NCBI GenBank assembly: GCA_019244055.1
Contig: JAFATG010000268.1
Location: forward strand, 1-64,000
Direction: 5' to 3'
DNA: 64,000 nt
From: Acidobacteriaceae bacterium
GTDB taxonomy: Bacteria; Acidobacteriota; Terriglobia; Bryobacterales; Bryobacteraceae
Each line of letters begins with the position of its first letter. The first letter of the stretch is position 1. Below are positions 1 through 7,802 of this stretch, piece by piece. The position numbers and the translations under genes were made by a program. The notes under the pieces were generated by a model. The model saw nothing but the letters and a program-made list of their open reading frames with translations. It was not told the DNA's origin and made no database searches.

Positions 1-147
1 GCGGGAACTGTGCTCACTGAAAGCATGGTTGCCATTCGCAGACCAGGAACCGGACTCCCGCCATTTCGCATCACCTGGATATTAGGCCGGGAATTGAAGC
101 AAGATGTCGCAGCCGGAAGCCTGTTCACTCTGGAGATGCTGATGTGA
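1..147 (+). CDS. neuB: Nonulosonate synthase, C-terminal end (NeuB/LegI family), cut by window edge
   Basis: Only the last 48 codons are present, open from base 1 to the TGA at 145-147. They read as the C-terminal SAF (antifreeze-like) domain of N-acetylneuraminate/legionaminate synthase: the RRPGTGLPP stretch followed by LGRELKQDVAAG and a leucine-rich end is typical of that domain, which caps the active site of the neighbouring subunit in the dimer. The enzyme condenses phosphoenolpyruvate with an N-acetylated hexosamine derivative to give a nine-carbon nonulosonic acid. The stop overlaps the GTG start of the following 2-epimerase gene (GTGA), so the two are translationally coupled. The presence of LegB- and PtmE-like genes downstream suggests a legionaminic-type rather than a plain sialic acid product, but the substrate cannot be read from this fragment. 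Confidence 0.75.
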   Translation, partial: AGTVLTESMVAIRRPGTGLPPFRITWILGRELKQDVAAGSLFTLEMLM

Positions 148-1352
148 GGACGATCGGCGTTGTCAGCACCAGCCGCTCGGATTACGGAATCTATAAACCA
201 CTGCTGGAAGCGATCAGAAAAGATGCCGAGCTTGAGCTGCGTGTTCTGGTTTCGGGCATGCACCTGTCATCGCAATACGGAACTACGGTACGCGCAATCG
301 AGCAAGATGGGTTCGACATAGCGGAGCGGATCGAGATGCTATTGTCTTCCGATACACCGCAAGGGATCAGCAAATCGATTGGGGTGGGCGTAATCGGGTT
401 TGCGGACTCCTTCAGCCGGTGGCGCCCCGACATCCTGGTCGTGCTGGGCGATCGGTTCGAGATGCATGCCGCGGCGCTGGCGGCGCTCCCTTTCAAAATC
501 CCAGTGGCACACCTCTCCGGAGGTGAACTCACTGAAGGGGCCATCGACGATGCCTTGCGGCACAGCCTGACCAAGCTCAGCCACCTGCATTTTCCTGCTA
601 CCGAGGAATACGGCCGGCGCATCGCCCAAATGGGAGAAGAGCCGTGGCGAGTAACAGTCGCGGGTGAGCCGAGTCTCGATCAACTGCGCACCATCCAGTT
701 CCTGTCGCGCGAGGAATTGGAGCGCCGCTTCTCTCTGCGGCTTGACCGTCCATTCGTGCTGTCGACGTTTCACCCCGTCACGCTGGAGTATGAACAGGCC
801 GAATGGCAGATCGGCCAGTTGCTGGCAGCATTGGAAAGCACTGGCACGCGAGCGGTGTTTACCATGCCGAACGCGGATACCGGGAACCACATCATCCGCG
901 ATAAGATTCAGCAGTTTGTCGCGGCGCACGAAGACTCGAGGGTGATCGAGAGCTTCGGGAGTCATGCATATTTCAGCATGATGAAGCTGGCCTCGGCGAT
1001 AGTAGGCAACTCCTCGAGCGGCATCGTGGAAGCGGCTTCGTTCGCGCTCCCGGCAGTGAACATCGGTACGCGACAGGATGGCCGAGTACGCGCCCGCAAT
1101 GTCATTGATGTGGGTTATGGAAAGCATGAGATCGCCCGCGGCATAGCGAAAGCCGTTTCGCGTGCATTCCGTGATTCCCTAGACGGGCTGGTGAACCCCT
1201 ATGGCTCAGGGCAAGCAAGCCGGATCATCACGGAGCGTCTGCGGAGCGTAGAGCTCGGCGACAGGCTGATTCGCAAGAAGTTCTACAGCCCTCCCATCGC
1301 GCTGGAGGACGATCGAAAGCCCCTGAGCCACAAGGGACAAACCGATGGCTGA
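144..1352 (+). CDS. neuC: UDP-N-acetylglucosamine 2-epimerase, hydrolysing (NeuC/LegG family)
   Basis: 402 aa. It belongs to the hydrolysing UDP-HexNAc 2-epimerase family (GT-B fold), which releases UDP and inverts C2 to supply the ManNAc-like substrate of the nonulosonate synthase. Visible family features are the N-terminal VVSTSRSDYGIYKPLL segment, LVVLGDRFEMHAAALAA near residue 100, the HLSGGELTEGAIDDALRHSLTKLSHLHF block near 125-150 and GNSSSGIVEAASF near 290, which binds nucleotide. The GTG start overlaps the end of the synthase gene, and the 3' end overlaps the next gene by 8 bp, so it sits inside a tight operon. The substrate may be the 6-deoxy-2,4-diacetamido sugar (LegG) given the LegB homologue downstream. 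Length is normal for the family. Confidence 0.9.
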   Translation: MRTIGVVSTSRSDYGIYKPLLEAIRKDAELELRVLVSGMHLSSQYGTTVRAIEQDGFDIAERIEMLLSSDTPQGISKSIGVGVIGFADSFSRWRPDILVVLGDRFEMHAAALAALPFKIPVAHLSGGELTEGAIDDALRHSLTKLSHLHFPATEEYGRRIAQMGEEPWRVTVAGEPSLDQLRTIQFLSREELERRFSLRLDRPFVLSTFHPVTLEYEQAEWQIGQLLAALESTGTRAVFTMPNADTGNHIIRDKIQQFVAAHEDSRVIESFGSHAYFSMMKLASAIVGNSSSGIVEAASFALPAVNIGTRQDGRVRARNVIDVGYGKHEIARGIAKAVSRAFRDSLDGLVNPYGSGQASRIITERLRSVELGDRLIRKKFYSPPIALEDDRKPLSHKGQTDG

Positions 1353-2382
1353 GGGATGGGAAGTAGGCGGAGAATTCCATTGGATGGGATTGCCGCAGGG
1401 ACCGTTTCTCGCCCTACCCGAGCCACTTTCATGGTTTGCGTTGGGCAGGCATGCCGTGGTCGCACTGCTCCATTCGTTACCTCGAGGAGCGCGCCGCTTG
1501 TGGGTACCGAGCTACTTCTGCTTTGACGTTGCCGAATATTGGAAGTCGTTCACCGAGGTTGTGACATACAAGGACGATCCGCGTCGAGCTGAGCCGGACT
1601 GGTTGAGTTTGCGACCCGCAGCGACAGACCTCGTGATCGCCGTCAATTACTTTGGGGTTCGCAGCGGAAAGGCATGGCAAATCTGGCGCGGTCGCACCCA
1701 TTGCGTTCTGGTGGAAGATCACAGCCATGATCCGGTATCGGATTGGGCACTCGAATCGCAAGCCGATTATGCTTTCGCTTCTCTGCGTAAGACACTCCCA
1801 GTACCTGACGGCGGAATTCTCTGGTCGCCTCGGAGATTGGCTATGCCTGCTACCGGAACCTGCCAGAATCCAGCCAGTGCGCTGAAGCTCGCTGCGATGC
1901 TCTGGAAAGAGGCTTACTTGGAGAGCGGGGGAGATCTTGAACTGAAACTAATTTATCGCGCCTGGCAGCAAGAGGGCGAGAAGGATTTCGATCGGGCCGA
2001 AAGGTGTTCCGCCAGCGTGTTGTCGCAGCAATATCTGACCCGGGGGGTGCCAACCAAGTGGCGACGACAACGTGCCACAAACGTACGACAACTGCTGTCT
2101 GCCTTGGAAGACGTTAAGAAATTGCGCCCCATCTTTTCGCAATGGCCGAGCGATGCTGCTCCTCTGGGAGCGGTGTTTGAGTTCGAATCGCAAGCAAGGC
2201 GTGATGCCATGCGTCGGAAACTGCAGGATCACAGCGTGTACTGCCCAATTCATTGGCCTCCGGTCGGGGACTGCGATCCGGCCGCCAGTGCGTTGGCGCT
2301 GCGTCTGCTGACTATTCCTACCGACCAGCGCTATGGGCCTGGCGATATGGAGAAAATTGCCGGATTTGTGAGAAATCCTTAA
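1345..2382 (+). CDS. DegT/DnrJ/EryC1-like PLP-fold protein (putative sugar aminotransferase)
   Basis: 345 aa. It resembles fold-type I PLP enzymes of the DegT family that aminate nucleotide-linked sugars, but is divergent. The N-terminal FALGRHAV and VPSYFCFDV segments correspond to the start of the PLP-binding domain. VEDHSHDP near residue 127 replaces the usual EDAAQA-like motif. The SLRKTLPVPDGG segment near residue 150 carries the likely Schiff-base lysine. An AAGGGA-like ribosome site (AAGGGACAAACCG) precedes the ATG, which overlaps the epimerase gene by 8 bp. In this operon it could provide an amino group during assembly of the glycan or nonulosonate, but it is shorter and less typical than known LegC proteins. 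Its exact substrate is not deducible. Confidence 0.6.
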   Translation: MAEGWEVGGEFHWMGLPQGPFLALPEPLSWFALGRHAVVALLHSLPRGARRLWVPSYFCFDVAEYWKSFTEVVTYKDDPRRAEPDWLSLRPAATDLVIAVNYFGVRSGKAWQIWRGRTHCVLVEDHSHDPVSDWALESQADYAFASLRKTLPVPDGGILWSPRRLAMPATGTCQNPASALKLAAMLWKEAYLESGGDLELKLIYRAWQQEGEKDFDRAERCSASVLSQQYLTRGVPTKWRRQRATNVRQLLSALEDVKKLRPIFSQWPSDAAPLGAVFEFESQARRDAMRRKLQDHSVYCPIHWPPVGDCDPAASALALRLLTIPTDQRYGPGDMEKIAGFVRNP

Positions 2383-2452
2383 GATGTGTGTCGGATACAT
2401 TAGTTCGAATCAAGCTAGCGAAACGACCTCATATCATGGCCCTCGAGGACTC

Positions 2453-3136
2453 ATGCCGTCCATAGCAACTGAGCCGGATCCTGTTTGGGAGCAGATTTTC
2501 AGCCATCGAGAGTGGGGCAAATATCCGCCTGAGCACGTCGTGCGCTATGTGGCGCGCACGTTTTACCCGGCACCTGAGCGCTCCAAGGTTCATCTGTTAG
2601 AAATCGGATGCGGCCCCGGCGCGAACGTGTGGTTCATGGCGCGGGAGGGATTTCGAGTTTCCGGTATTGACGGTTCGGCAACAGCTATCCGGAAGGCGCG
2701 AGAGCGCCTCGCAAAGGAAGGATTGAGTGCTGACCTGCATGTGGGCAATTTCATGAGCCTGCCGTGGGCCGACAATGCTTTCGACGGCGTTCTGGAGAAC
2801 GTGAGCCTTTGTAGCAATCGCACCGAAACTATCCGCATGGCACTCGCGGAAGTGCTTCGGGTACTGAAGCGAGGCGCGCCATTTCAAGCTTCGTTTTTCA
2901 CCACTCGGACTTGGGGTTACGGTACTGGTACCAAAGTTGAACCTGACGGGTTCAGGGACATGACAGAGGGCCCGTTGGTCGGCACAGGTTTTTGGGTCTT
3001 TCTTACCTGGGAGAAGCTTGACGATCTCTTTCGGGATTTTGCGGACCGTTCGGTCGAACGAATTTCCTGGACGATGGAGAACGAAAAGCACCTAGTCGAA
3101 CAGTTTGTGATTACCTGCCGCAAACCAGAGAGATAG
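2453..3136 (+). CDS. Class I SAM-dependent methyltransferase
   Basis: 227 aa from the preferred ATG at 2453, which has GAGGA five bases upstream. An upstream in-frame ATG at 2384 would add 23 residues that do not look conserved. The Rossmann motif I LLEIGCGPGANVWFMA with the acidic SGIDGS end of strand 2 defines the SAM site, and NFMSLPWADNAFDGVLE is motif II/post-motif. The start EPDPVWEQIFSHREWGKYPP resembles methyltransferases found in polysaccharide clusters. It lies in the glycan operon between an aminotransferase-like gene and the CBS-nucleotidyltransferase, so O- or N-methylation of a sugar is plausible. The acceptor is unknown. Confidence 0.75.
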   Translation: MPSIATEPDPVWEQIFSHREWGKYPPEHVVRYVARTFYPAPERSKVHLLEIGCGPGANVWFMAREGFRVSGIDGSATAIRKARERLAKEGLSADLHVGNFMSLPWADNAFDGVLENVSLCSNRTETIRMALAEVLRVLKRGAPFQASFFTTRTWGYGTGTKVEPDGFRDMTEGPLVGTGFWVFLTWEKLDDLFRDFADRSVERISWTMENEKHLVEQFVITCRKPER

Positions 3137-3153
3137 CGAGAGCGCGCGAATTT

Positions 3154-4269
3154 ATGAATTCGGGAGTTCCAAACCCAGATCGTTCGCACGATGCCGAAAG
3201 TCCGGAGCTAGATCGGGAAAATGTGCCACTTCCGCTGGTGAGCGCACAAGATTCTATCCGCGCCACGATGGAAGTGATCGACCGTTATGCAATGGGAATC
3301 GCCATCGTGGTAGATGCGAACGGCTGTATTCTCGCCACCGTCACCGACGGCGACATTCGCCGTGCCATTCTCGCAGGTACCAATCTCGACGGTCCTGTAT
3401 CGCATCTGCGTAGACCTGGGCAAGAGAAGCCTGTAGTTGCAGACATCAGCACGTCGGAAGGCAAATTGCTTGCCCTCATGGAGCGATACAGCGTGCGGCA
3501 AGTTCCGCTGCTCGACGAAAATGGCCGGGTACTTGGGTTGGCGGTACAACAAGAGATTCTTCGCCAACACGAGTTGCCCGTTACCGGAGTCATCATGGCG
3601 GGCGGTTACGGAAAGCGTCTGCTGCCGTTAACTGAGAGCGTGCCCAAGCCTATGCTGCCAGTAAACGGCCGGCCGCTGCTGGAACATACCCTCAGCCAGC
3701 TGCGGCAGTCTGGAATACGCAGCGTGAACGTTGCCACGCACCATCTCAGCGAAAGCATTATGGAACATTTTAAAGATGGGTCGGAGTTTGGCGTTCAGTT
3801 GCAGTACTTCCATGAGACGGAGCCGTTAGGCACTGCGGGAGGATTGGCCAAGATGACTGCCGGCACTGATCCTCTGCTGATTATCAACGGTGATGTTCTA
3901 ACCACCGTAGATGTCCGTGCTATGCTCGATTTTCATCGCGAGCACCGCGCCTCGCTGACGGTCGGCGTGCGGCAATATGACATCGAGGTGCCCTTCGGCG
4001 TGATCGAGACCGAAGGTGTCCGAGTAACCGGCATACAGGAGAAGCCAGTTTTGCGGCACTTCATTAATGCCGGCATCTACATGGCCGACCGCGATGTGTG
4101 CCGCCTGGTGCCAGACGGCCGGCGCTTCGACATGCCGGACCTGATCGCCGCTGTGATCGAGGCCGGCGGCGGCGTTATCAGTTTCCCGGTGCGTGAATAC
4201 TGGATTGATATCGGCCGGATCGAACAGTACCACAAGGCGGAGCTCGATCTCGCAGCGGGAATGCTTTGA
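3154..4269 (+). CDS. ptmE: CBS-domain sugar-1-phosphate nucleotidyltransferase (PtmE-like)
   Basis: 371 aa. Residues about 25-140 form two CBS repeats (segments MGIAIVVDANGCILATVTDGD and RQVPLLDENGRVLGL). Residues about 144-371 are a Rossmann-like nucleotidyltransferase with the pyrophosphorylase signature GVIMAGGYGKRLLPLTE followed by VPKPMLPV, and IINGDVLT for the metal-binding Asp. This two-domain arrangement is known from PtmE of Campylobacter, a glucosamine-1-phosphate guanylyltransferase that feeds GDP-linked precursors into legionaminic acid synthesis. Next to a LegB homologue and a nonulosonate synthase the same role is the best guess. The CBS part probably regulates activity by binding a nucleotide. 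Whether GTP or CTP is used cannot be read from sequence. Confidence 0.75.
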   Translation: MNSGVPNPDRSHDAESPELDRENVPLPLVSAQDSIRATMEVIDRYAMGIAIVVDANGCILATVTDGDIRRAILAGTNLDGPVSHLRRPGQEKPVVADISTSEGKLLALMERYSVRQVPLLDENGRVLGLAVQQEILRQHELPVTGVIMAGGYGKRLLPLTESVPKPMLPVNGRPLLEHTLSQLRQSGIRSVNVATHHLSESIMEHFKDGSEFGVQLQYFHETEPLGTAGGLAKMTAGTDPLLIINGDVLTTVDVRAMLDFHREHRASLTVGVRQYDIEVPFGVIETEGVRVTGIQEKPVLRHFINAGIYMADRDVCRLVPDGRRFDMPDLIAAVIEAGGGVISFPVREYWIDIGRIEQYHKAELDLAAGML

Positions 4270-5258
4270 GTAACGGTGCGTGGAGTGGTAGAAAAGTCCT
4301 GGTCACGGGTGCGGGTGGTTTTATAGGCAGCCACCTGGTTGAACGCCTGGTTGAATTGGGTGCCGATGTGCGCGCTCTGGTGCGGTATACCTCCACTGGG
4401 CATTTGGGGTGGTTGGACGCGTCGCTGCACAAGGGCGATATCGATATCGTCCTCGGTGACATCCGCGACTGTGACAGCGTCCGCAGCGCAGTACAGGGTC
4501 GGTCGGTGGTGTTTCACCTGGCGGCACTCATCGGTATTCCGTATTCGTATCGCGCAGCGCAATCCTACGTGCGCACGAATATCGAGGGGACTTTGAACGT
4601 TCTGCAGGCGGCCCGTGACTTCGACGCCGAGCGCGTGTTGTGCACTTCTACGAGCGAGGTCTACGGGACGGCTCGGTACGTCCCGATGAACGAAGAGCAT
4701 CCGTTGCAGGGTCAGTCTCCGTATTCCGCAAGCAAAATTGGCGCGGATAAAATTGCGGAGTCTTATTACATATCGTTTGGGCTGCCGGTTTCGATTGTCC
4801 GCCCTTTCAACACTTATGGACCGCGCCAATCGGCGCGCGCAGTAATCCCAACCATAATCACGCAGGCGCTGGCAGGCCATAAGATTGAGCTAGGCGCGCT
4901 GTCTCCGAGTCGCGATTTTAATTACGTTTCTGACACGGTAGAGGGATTTCTTTGTACTGCGCTGGAAAAACAGGTGATCGGCAGAACGCTCAACTTCGCT
5001 TCCGGGGTGGAGATTACAATCAGCGAGCTGGCAGAGCTAATTGGCCGCCTCATGGGCAAACGATTCACACCTGTATTGGAGGAGCAGAGGGTCCGCCCGG
5101 AGCACAGCGAGGTGAAGAGGCTTTGCGGGGATGCCACGCTGGCTCGCCAGGTGTTGGGTTGGCAATCGCGCGTGAAACTCGAGGAAGGACTGCGGCAGAC
5201 CATCGCCTGGTTCGAGAGCAATTTGCGGAATTACCGCATCAAAGAATATGCTATTTGA
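4266..5258 (+). CDS. legB: NAD-dependent nucleotide-sugar 4,6-dehydratase (LegB-like)
   Basis: 330 aa extended SDR. The N-terminus holds the NAD site GAGGFIGSHL (residues 17-26). The catalytic YxxxK is YSASK in the QSPYSASKIGADKIAE segment, with STSEVYGTA upstream providing the catalytic Thr/Ser region, and RPFNTYGPRQ is the substrate-side motif. The run VRYTSTGHLGWLD after strand 2 is characteristic of LegB-type enzymes, which convert GDP-GlcNAc to the 4-keto-6-deoxy sugar in legionaminic acid synthesis. Translation appears to start at a TTG that overlaps the stop of the preceding gene (TTGA), so it is coupled to it. Plain UDP-sugar 4,6-dehydratase or epimerase activity is the alternative. 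Confidence 0.75.
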   Translation: MSNGAWSGRKVLVTGAGGFIGSHLVERLVELGADVRALVRYTSTGHLGWLDASLHKGDIDIVLGDIRDCDSVRSAVQGRSVVFHLAALIGIPYSYRAAQSYVRTNIEGTLNVLQAARDFDAERVLCTSTSEVYGTARYVPMNEEHPLQGQSPYSASKIGADKIAESYYISFGLPVSIVRPFNTYGPRQSARAVIPTIITQALAGHKIELGALSPSRDFNYVSDTVEGFLCTALEKQVIGRTLNFASGVEITISELAELIGRLMGKRFTPVLEEQRVRPEHSEVKRLCGDATLARQVLGWQSRVKLEEGLRQTIAWFESNLRNYRIKEYAI

Positions 5259-5329
5259 GATCTGCACCAGGAATCACTCCCTTCTGGCTGCTGCATTTAG
5301 CGGATATTCGCGCATCCTCTCTGATCGAG

Positions 5330-6835
5330 ATGAGTGAGCCCGTCTCGACCGCCGAAAATTCGCCTCTCTTCCCATCGGTCCACATGTGGGACCTGTTCCG
5401 CCGACTGGCGGGAGCTTCGGCGGTGTACGGCCTGGCGAATTTCGGCATCCGAGCACTCAACTTCTTACTGCTGCCGCTGTACACGCGATATCTTTCCCCC
5501 ACGGATTACGGCCAGATCTCCCTGGCCGAGACATTCGCTGCGTTTCTGTCGCTCGTGATAGCGCTTGGCTTCGATACCGCAATCGAGCGCATGTACTTTC
5601 AGCATCTGGATCAACCAAAGGTGCTGGCTTCGTATCTTGGCAGTGCGCTGAAGTTTGCCTTGGCAGCAACGGCTTGCGCCATTCTGCTGACAGTCACCAC
5701 CGGGAGGCCAATTTTTCATACCTTTGCACCACATCTTGACATCCCGTACAGATTTCTCATCTGGGCAATCATCACGTCAGCGTCGGCGCAGTTTTTGCAG
5801 TATCAGCTAGTCATCTTTCAGTCACAAGGCAGGGCGAAGAGCTACGGGGTACTTTCCGTCGCCTCGTTCCTAATCACGGCATCTCTTGCAGTGGGCCTTG
5901 TGGTATTCGCGGGCCAGGGCGCGAGTGGCATGCTCCTTGGAAAATTAGCTGCCGCGCTAATTGGGTTGATCGTAGTCTTATTTCTCTTCTCGCCTGTGCT
6001 GTGTGCACCGTTTCGCTGGCAATACGTGCGCGAAACACTCGCCCTCGGAATTCCGCTGGTGCCACACCAGTTGATGGCCGGCGGATTGATGGCGGCAGAC
6101 CGCTTTATTCTTAGCTATTATCGCGATCTGCGCGAGGTCGGCCTGTATTCCATCGCTTACACCTTTGGCGGAGTAATGTCGCTGGTCACCATGTCTTTGA
6201 GTCAGGCGTGGGCCCCCATATATTACGAGTTGGCGCGGAAAAACGAGGAGGATCGGCGCCGCGCAATGGGACGCATTTGCTCGGAGCTCGTGCTTTTGCT
6301 GTCGGCCGTGGCCTGCTTCGGAGCTTTGATTGCACAGGGCTTCATTGCCCACTTTCTCGACCATCGCTACATTGCGGCTGCACGGATAGTGCCTTGGATC
6401 ATCGGGGCGTATCTCGCTCACTCTGTCTTCACAACGTTTATGCTAGCGGTGATGCAGGCGAAGCGGACACAATGGCTCATGTTGGTGAGCTTTATCGCCC
6501 TAATGGCAAATACGATCCTCAACTTTGCCTTGATTCCGCACTGGGGAATGTACGGCGCCGCCTACGCGACCATTGCGGCATATGTGGTCGAAATGATCGT
6601 CATGTACTTCGTGGCGCAACGGCTGTACTACCTCAGCTATGACCTGCCTCGCATAACGGCTGCGTGCAGCGTCTTCCTGATCGCCCTGGCAGCAACTCAA
6701 TGCCACTGGCCGGATAACCGGCGCTGGCTTGCCATGGTGTTGACAGGAGCGTTGTGTTTTGGCTTGTTGGCCGCGCTGGGGTTGAAGCACGCGGTCGATC
6801 TCTTGCGCACGCGGCGACCTGCGTTTGGCTCATGA
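5330..6835 (+). CDS. wzx: Wzx-type oligosaccharide flippase / polysaccharide transporter
   Basis: 501 aa integral membrane protein of the MOP superfamily (polysaccharide_synt). The start LFRRLAGASAVYGLANFGIRALNFLLLPLYTRYLSPTDYGQISLAE is the classic N-terminus of O-antigen/teichuronic flippases, and about 12-14 hydrophobic segments follow. Open reading continues upstream to 4952, but that part overlaps legB in another frame. The ATG at 5330 begins the conserved region and follows the legB stop by 71 bases, so it is preferred. Its role would be to flip lipid-linked glycan units, possibly nonulosonate-containing, across the inner membrane. The stop overlaps the next start (ATGA). Confidence 0.85.
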   Translation: MSEPVSTAENSPLFPSVHMWDLFRRLAGASAVYGLANFGIRALNFLLLPLYTRYLSPTDYGQISLAETFAAFLSLVIALGFDTAIERMYFQHLDQPKVLASYLGSALKFALAATACAILLTVTTGRPIFHTFAPHLDIPYRFLIWAIITSASAQFLQYQLVIFQSQGRAKSYGVLSVASFLITASLAVGLVVFAGQGASGMLLGKLAAALIGLIVVLFLFSPVLCAPFRWQYVRETLALGIPLVPHQLMAGGLMAADRFILSYYRDLREVGLYSIAYTFGGVMSLVTMSLSQAWAPIYYELARKNEEDRRRAMGRICSELVLLLSAVACFGALIAQGFIAHFLDHRYIAAARIVPWIIGAYLAHSVFTTFMLAVMQAKRTQWLMLVSFIALMANTILNFALIPHWGMYGAAYATIAAYVVEMIVMYFVAQRLYYLSYDLPRITAACSVFLIALAATQCHWPDNRRWLAMVLTGALCFGLLAALGLKHAVDLLRTRRPAFGS

Positions 6836-7764
6836 TCAAGACCCTGGCTAAACAGTTGCCGCATCCCATTCTGCTGCGCGTGTATCATGCTCACTACCTT
6901 CGGCAGCAGCGTGCCCTGGCGGTTAACTTGGCGTCTATAACGAATCTGCCGCTGTTGGAAATACTACGCCTGTCGCCGCTGAAAACCAGCGATACCGTGT
7001 TTATCCTAGGCAGTGGCTGGTCCATCAATGAAATTCCCGCGCAACGCTGGAAGACGATGGCGATGCACGACACGATCGGCTTCAATTTCTGGCCGGTCCA
7101 TCCGTTTGTGCCGCGTATCTTCGTATTCGAGAATCTGTGTGCTGGTATGCAGCAGGATCTGTATCGCGCCTTTTACGCGACCATCGCGCGCCGCAGCGAG
7201 GAATATCGAGAGACAGTGAAGATTGCGACGGAACCTCACCCGCAATCGGAGCGGCAGCTTCTGCATGAATTACCGCGCGCTTTCCGGGAAAACCTGTACG
7301 TGGGCTATACGGCTCCGGTAACAGCGCGTAGCAACGCAGAGCTGGAATCGGGTATGCGCTATCTCCTATCGACCGGTGTGCTGCAGCCAGGCGATCAGGT
7401 GCGCTGGCTGTTCAAGTATGGTGGCTCTGTCGTCGCGATGCTAAGCCTGGCGGTGAGGATGAATTACAAGCGAATCGTTCTCTGCGGCATCGATTTGGGC
7501 AAGCAGGATTATTTCTATCATCTTCGTGAGCGCTATCCGGAAAGCGCCGATTGGGAGTTTGCGCCTCGAAAGGACATTCACCTTACTGCGCGGCGTTTGC
7601 CTTGGATGGTCCCAGCGCAAGAAGTGATCTGGGCCTTCGAGAAGGTGGTGCTCCGGCCGGCCGGGATCGAGCTGTTCGTGGAGAATCGCAGCTCGACTCT
7701 TTATCCTCAAGTCGCGGAAGCGCCCCCTTCCTTGTGGCAAGTACGGACGACCAAAATTGGTTAG
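6832..7764 (+). CDS. GT42 sialyltransferase-like / DUF115-like protein
   Basis: 310 aa, ATG overlapping the flippase stop. No confident family name, but the layout matches bacterial alpha-2,3/2,8-sialyltransferases of CAZy family GT42 (CstII type): a nucleotide-binding loop FILGSGWSINEI near residue 62 (compare GNGPSL in CstII), the segment GFNFWPVHPF, then GGSVVAMLSLAVRMNYKRI-VLCGIDL near 210-230 (GV-AVA-ALGYK-I-L-GIDF in GT42), an Ile-His-Leu-Thr region near 255 where GT42 has its catalytic His, and a closing helix ending IELFVENRSS (compare the C-terminal strand of GT42). The operon also makes a nonulosonate, the donor class used by GT42. Alternative: a DUF115/MptE-like glycan protein. Homology is remote and inferred by eye. 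Confidence 0.5.
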   Translation: MIKTLAKQLPHPILLRVYHAHYLRQQRALAVNLASITNLPLLEILRLSPLKTSDTVFILGSGWSINEIPAQRWKTMAMHDTIGFNFWPVHPFVPRIFVFENLCAGMQQDLYRAFYATIARRSEEYRETVKIATEPHPQSERQLLHELPRAFRENLYVGYTAPVTARSNAELESGMRYLLSTGVLQPGDQVRWLFKYGGSVVAMLSLAVRMNYKRIVLCGIDLGKQDYFYHLRERYPESADWEFAPRKDIHLTARRLPWMVPAQEVIWAFEKVVLRPAGIELFVENRSSTLYPQVAEAPPSLWQVRTTKIG

Positions 7765-7802
7765 AGCTAGTTCTTCAATCCAGAATCGCGCATCTGACGG
7801 CT

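Noticed and set aside
4952-5329. N-terminal extension of the flippase into legB
   Set aside because: It overlaps legB in another frame and is unlike a flippase; ATG 5330 begins the conserved part.
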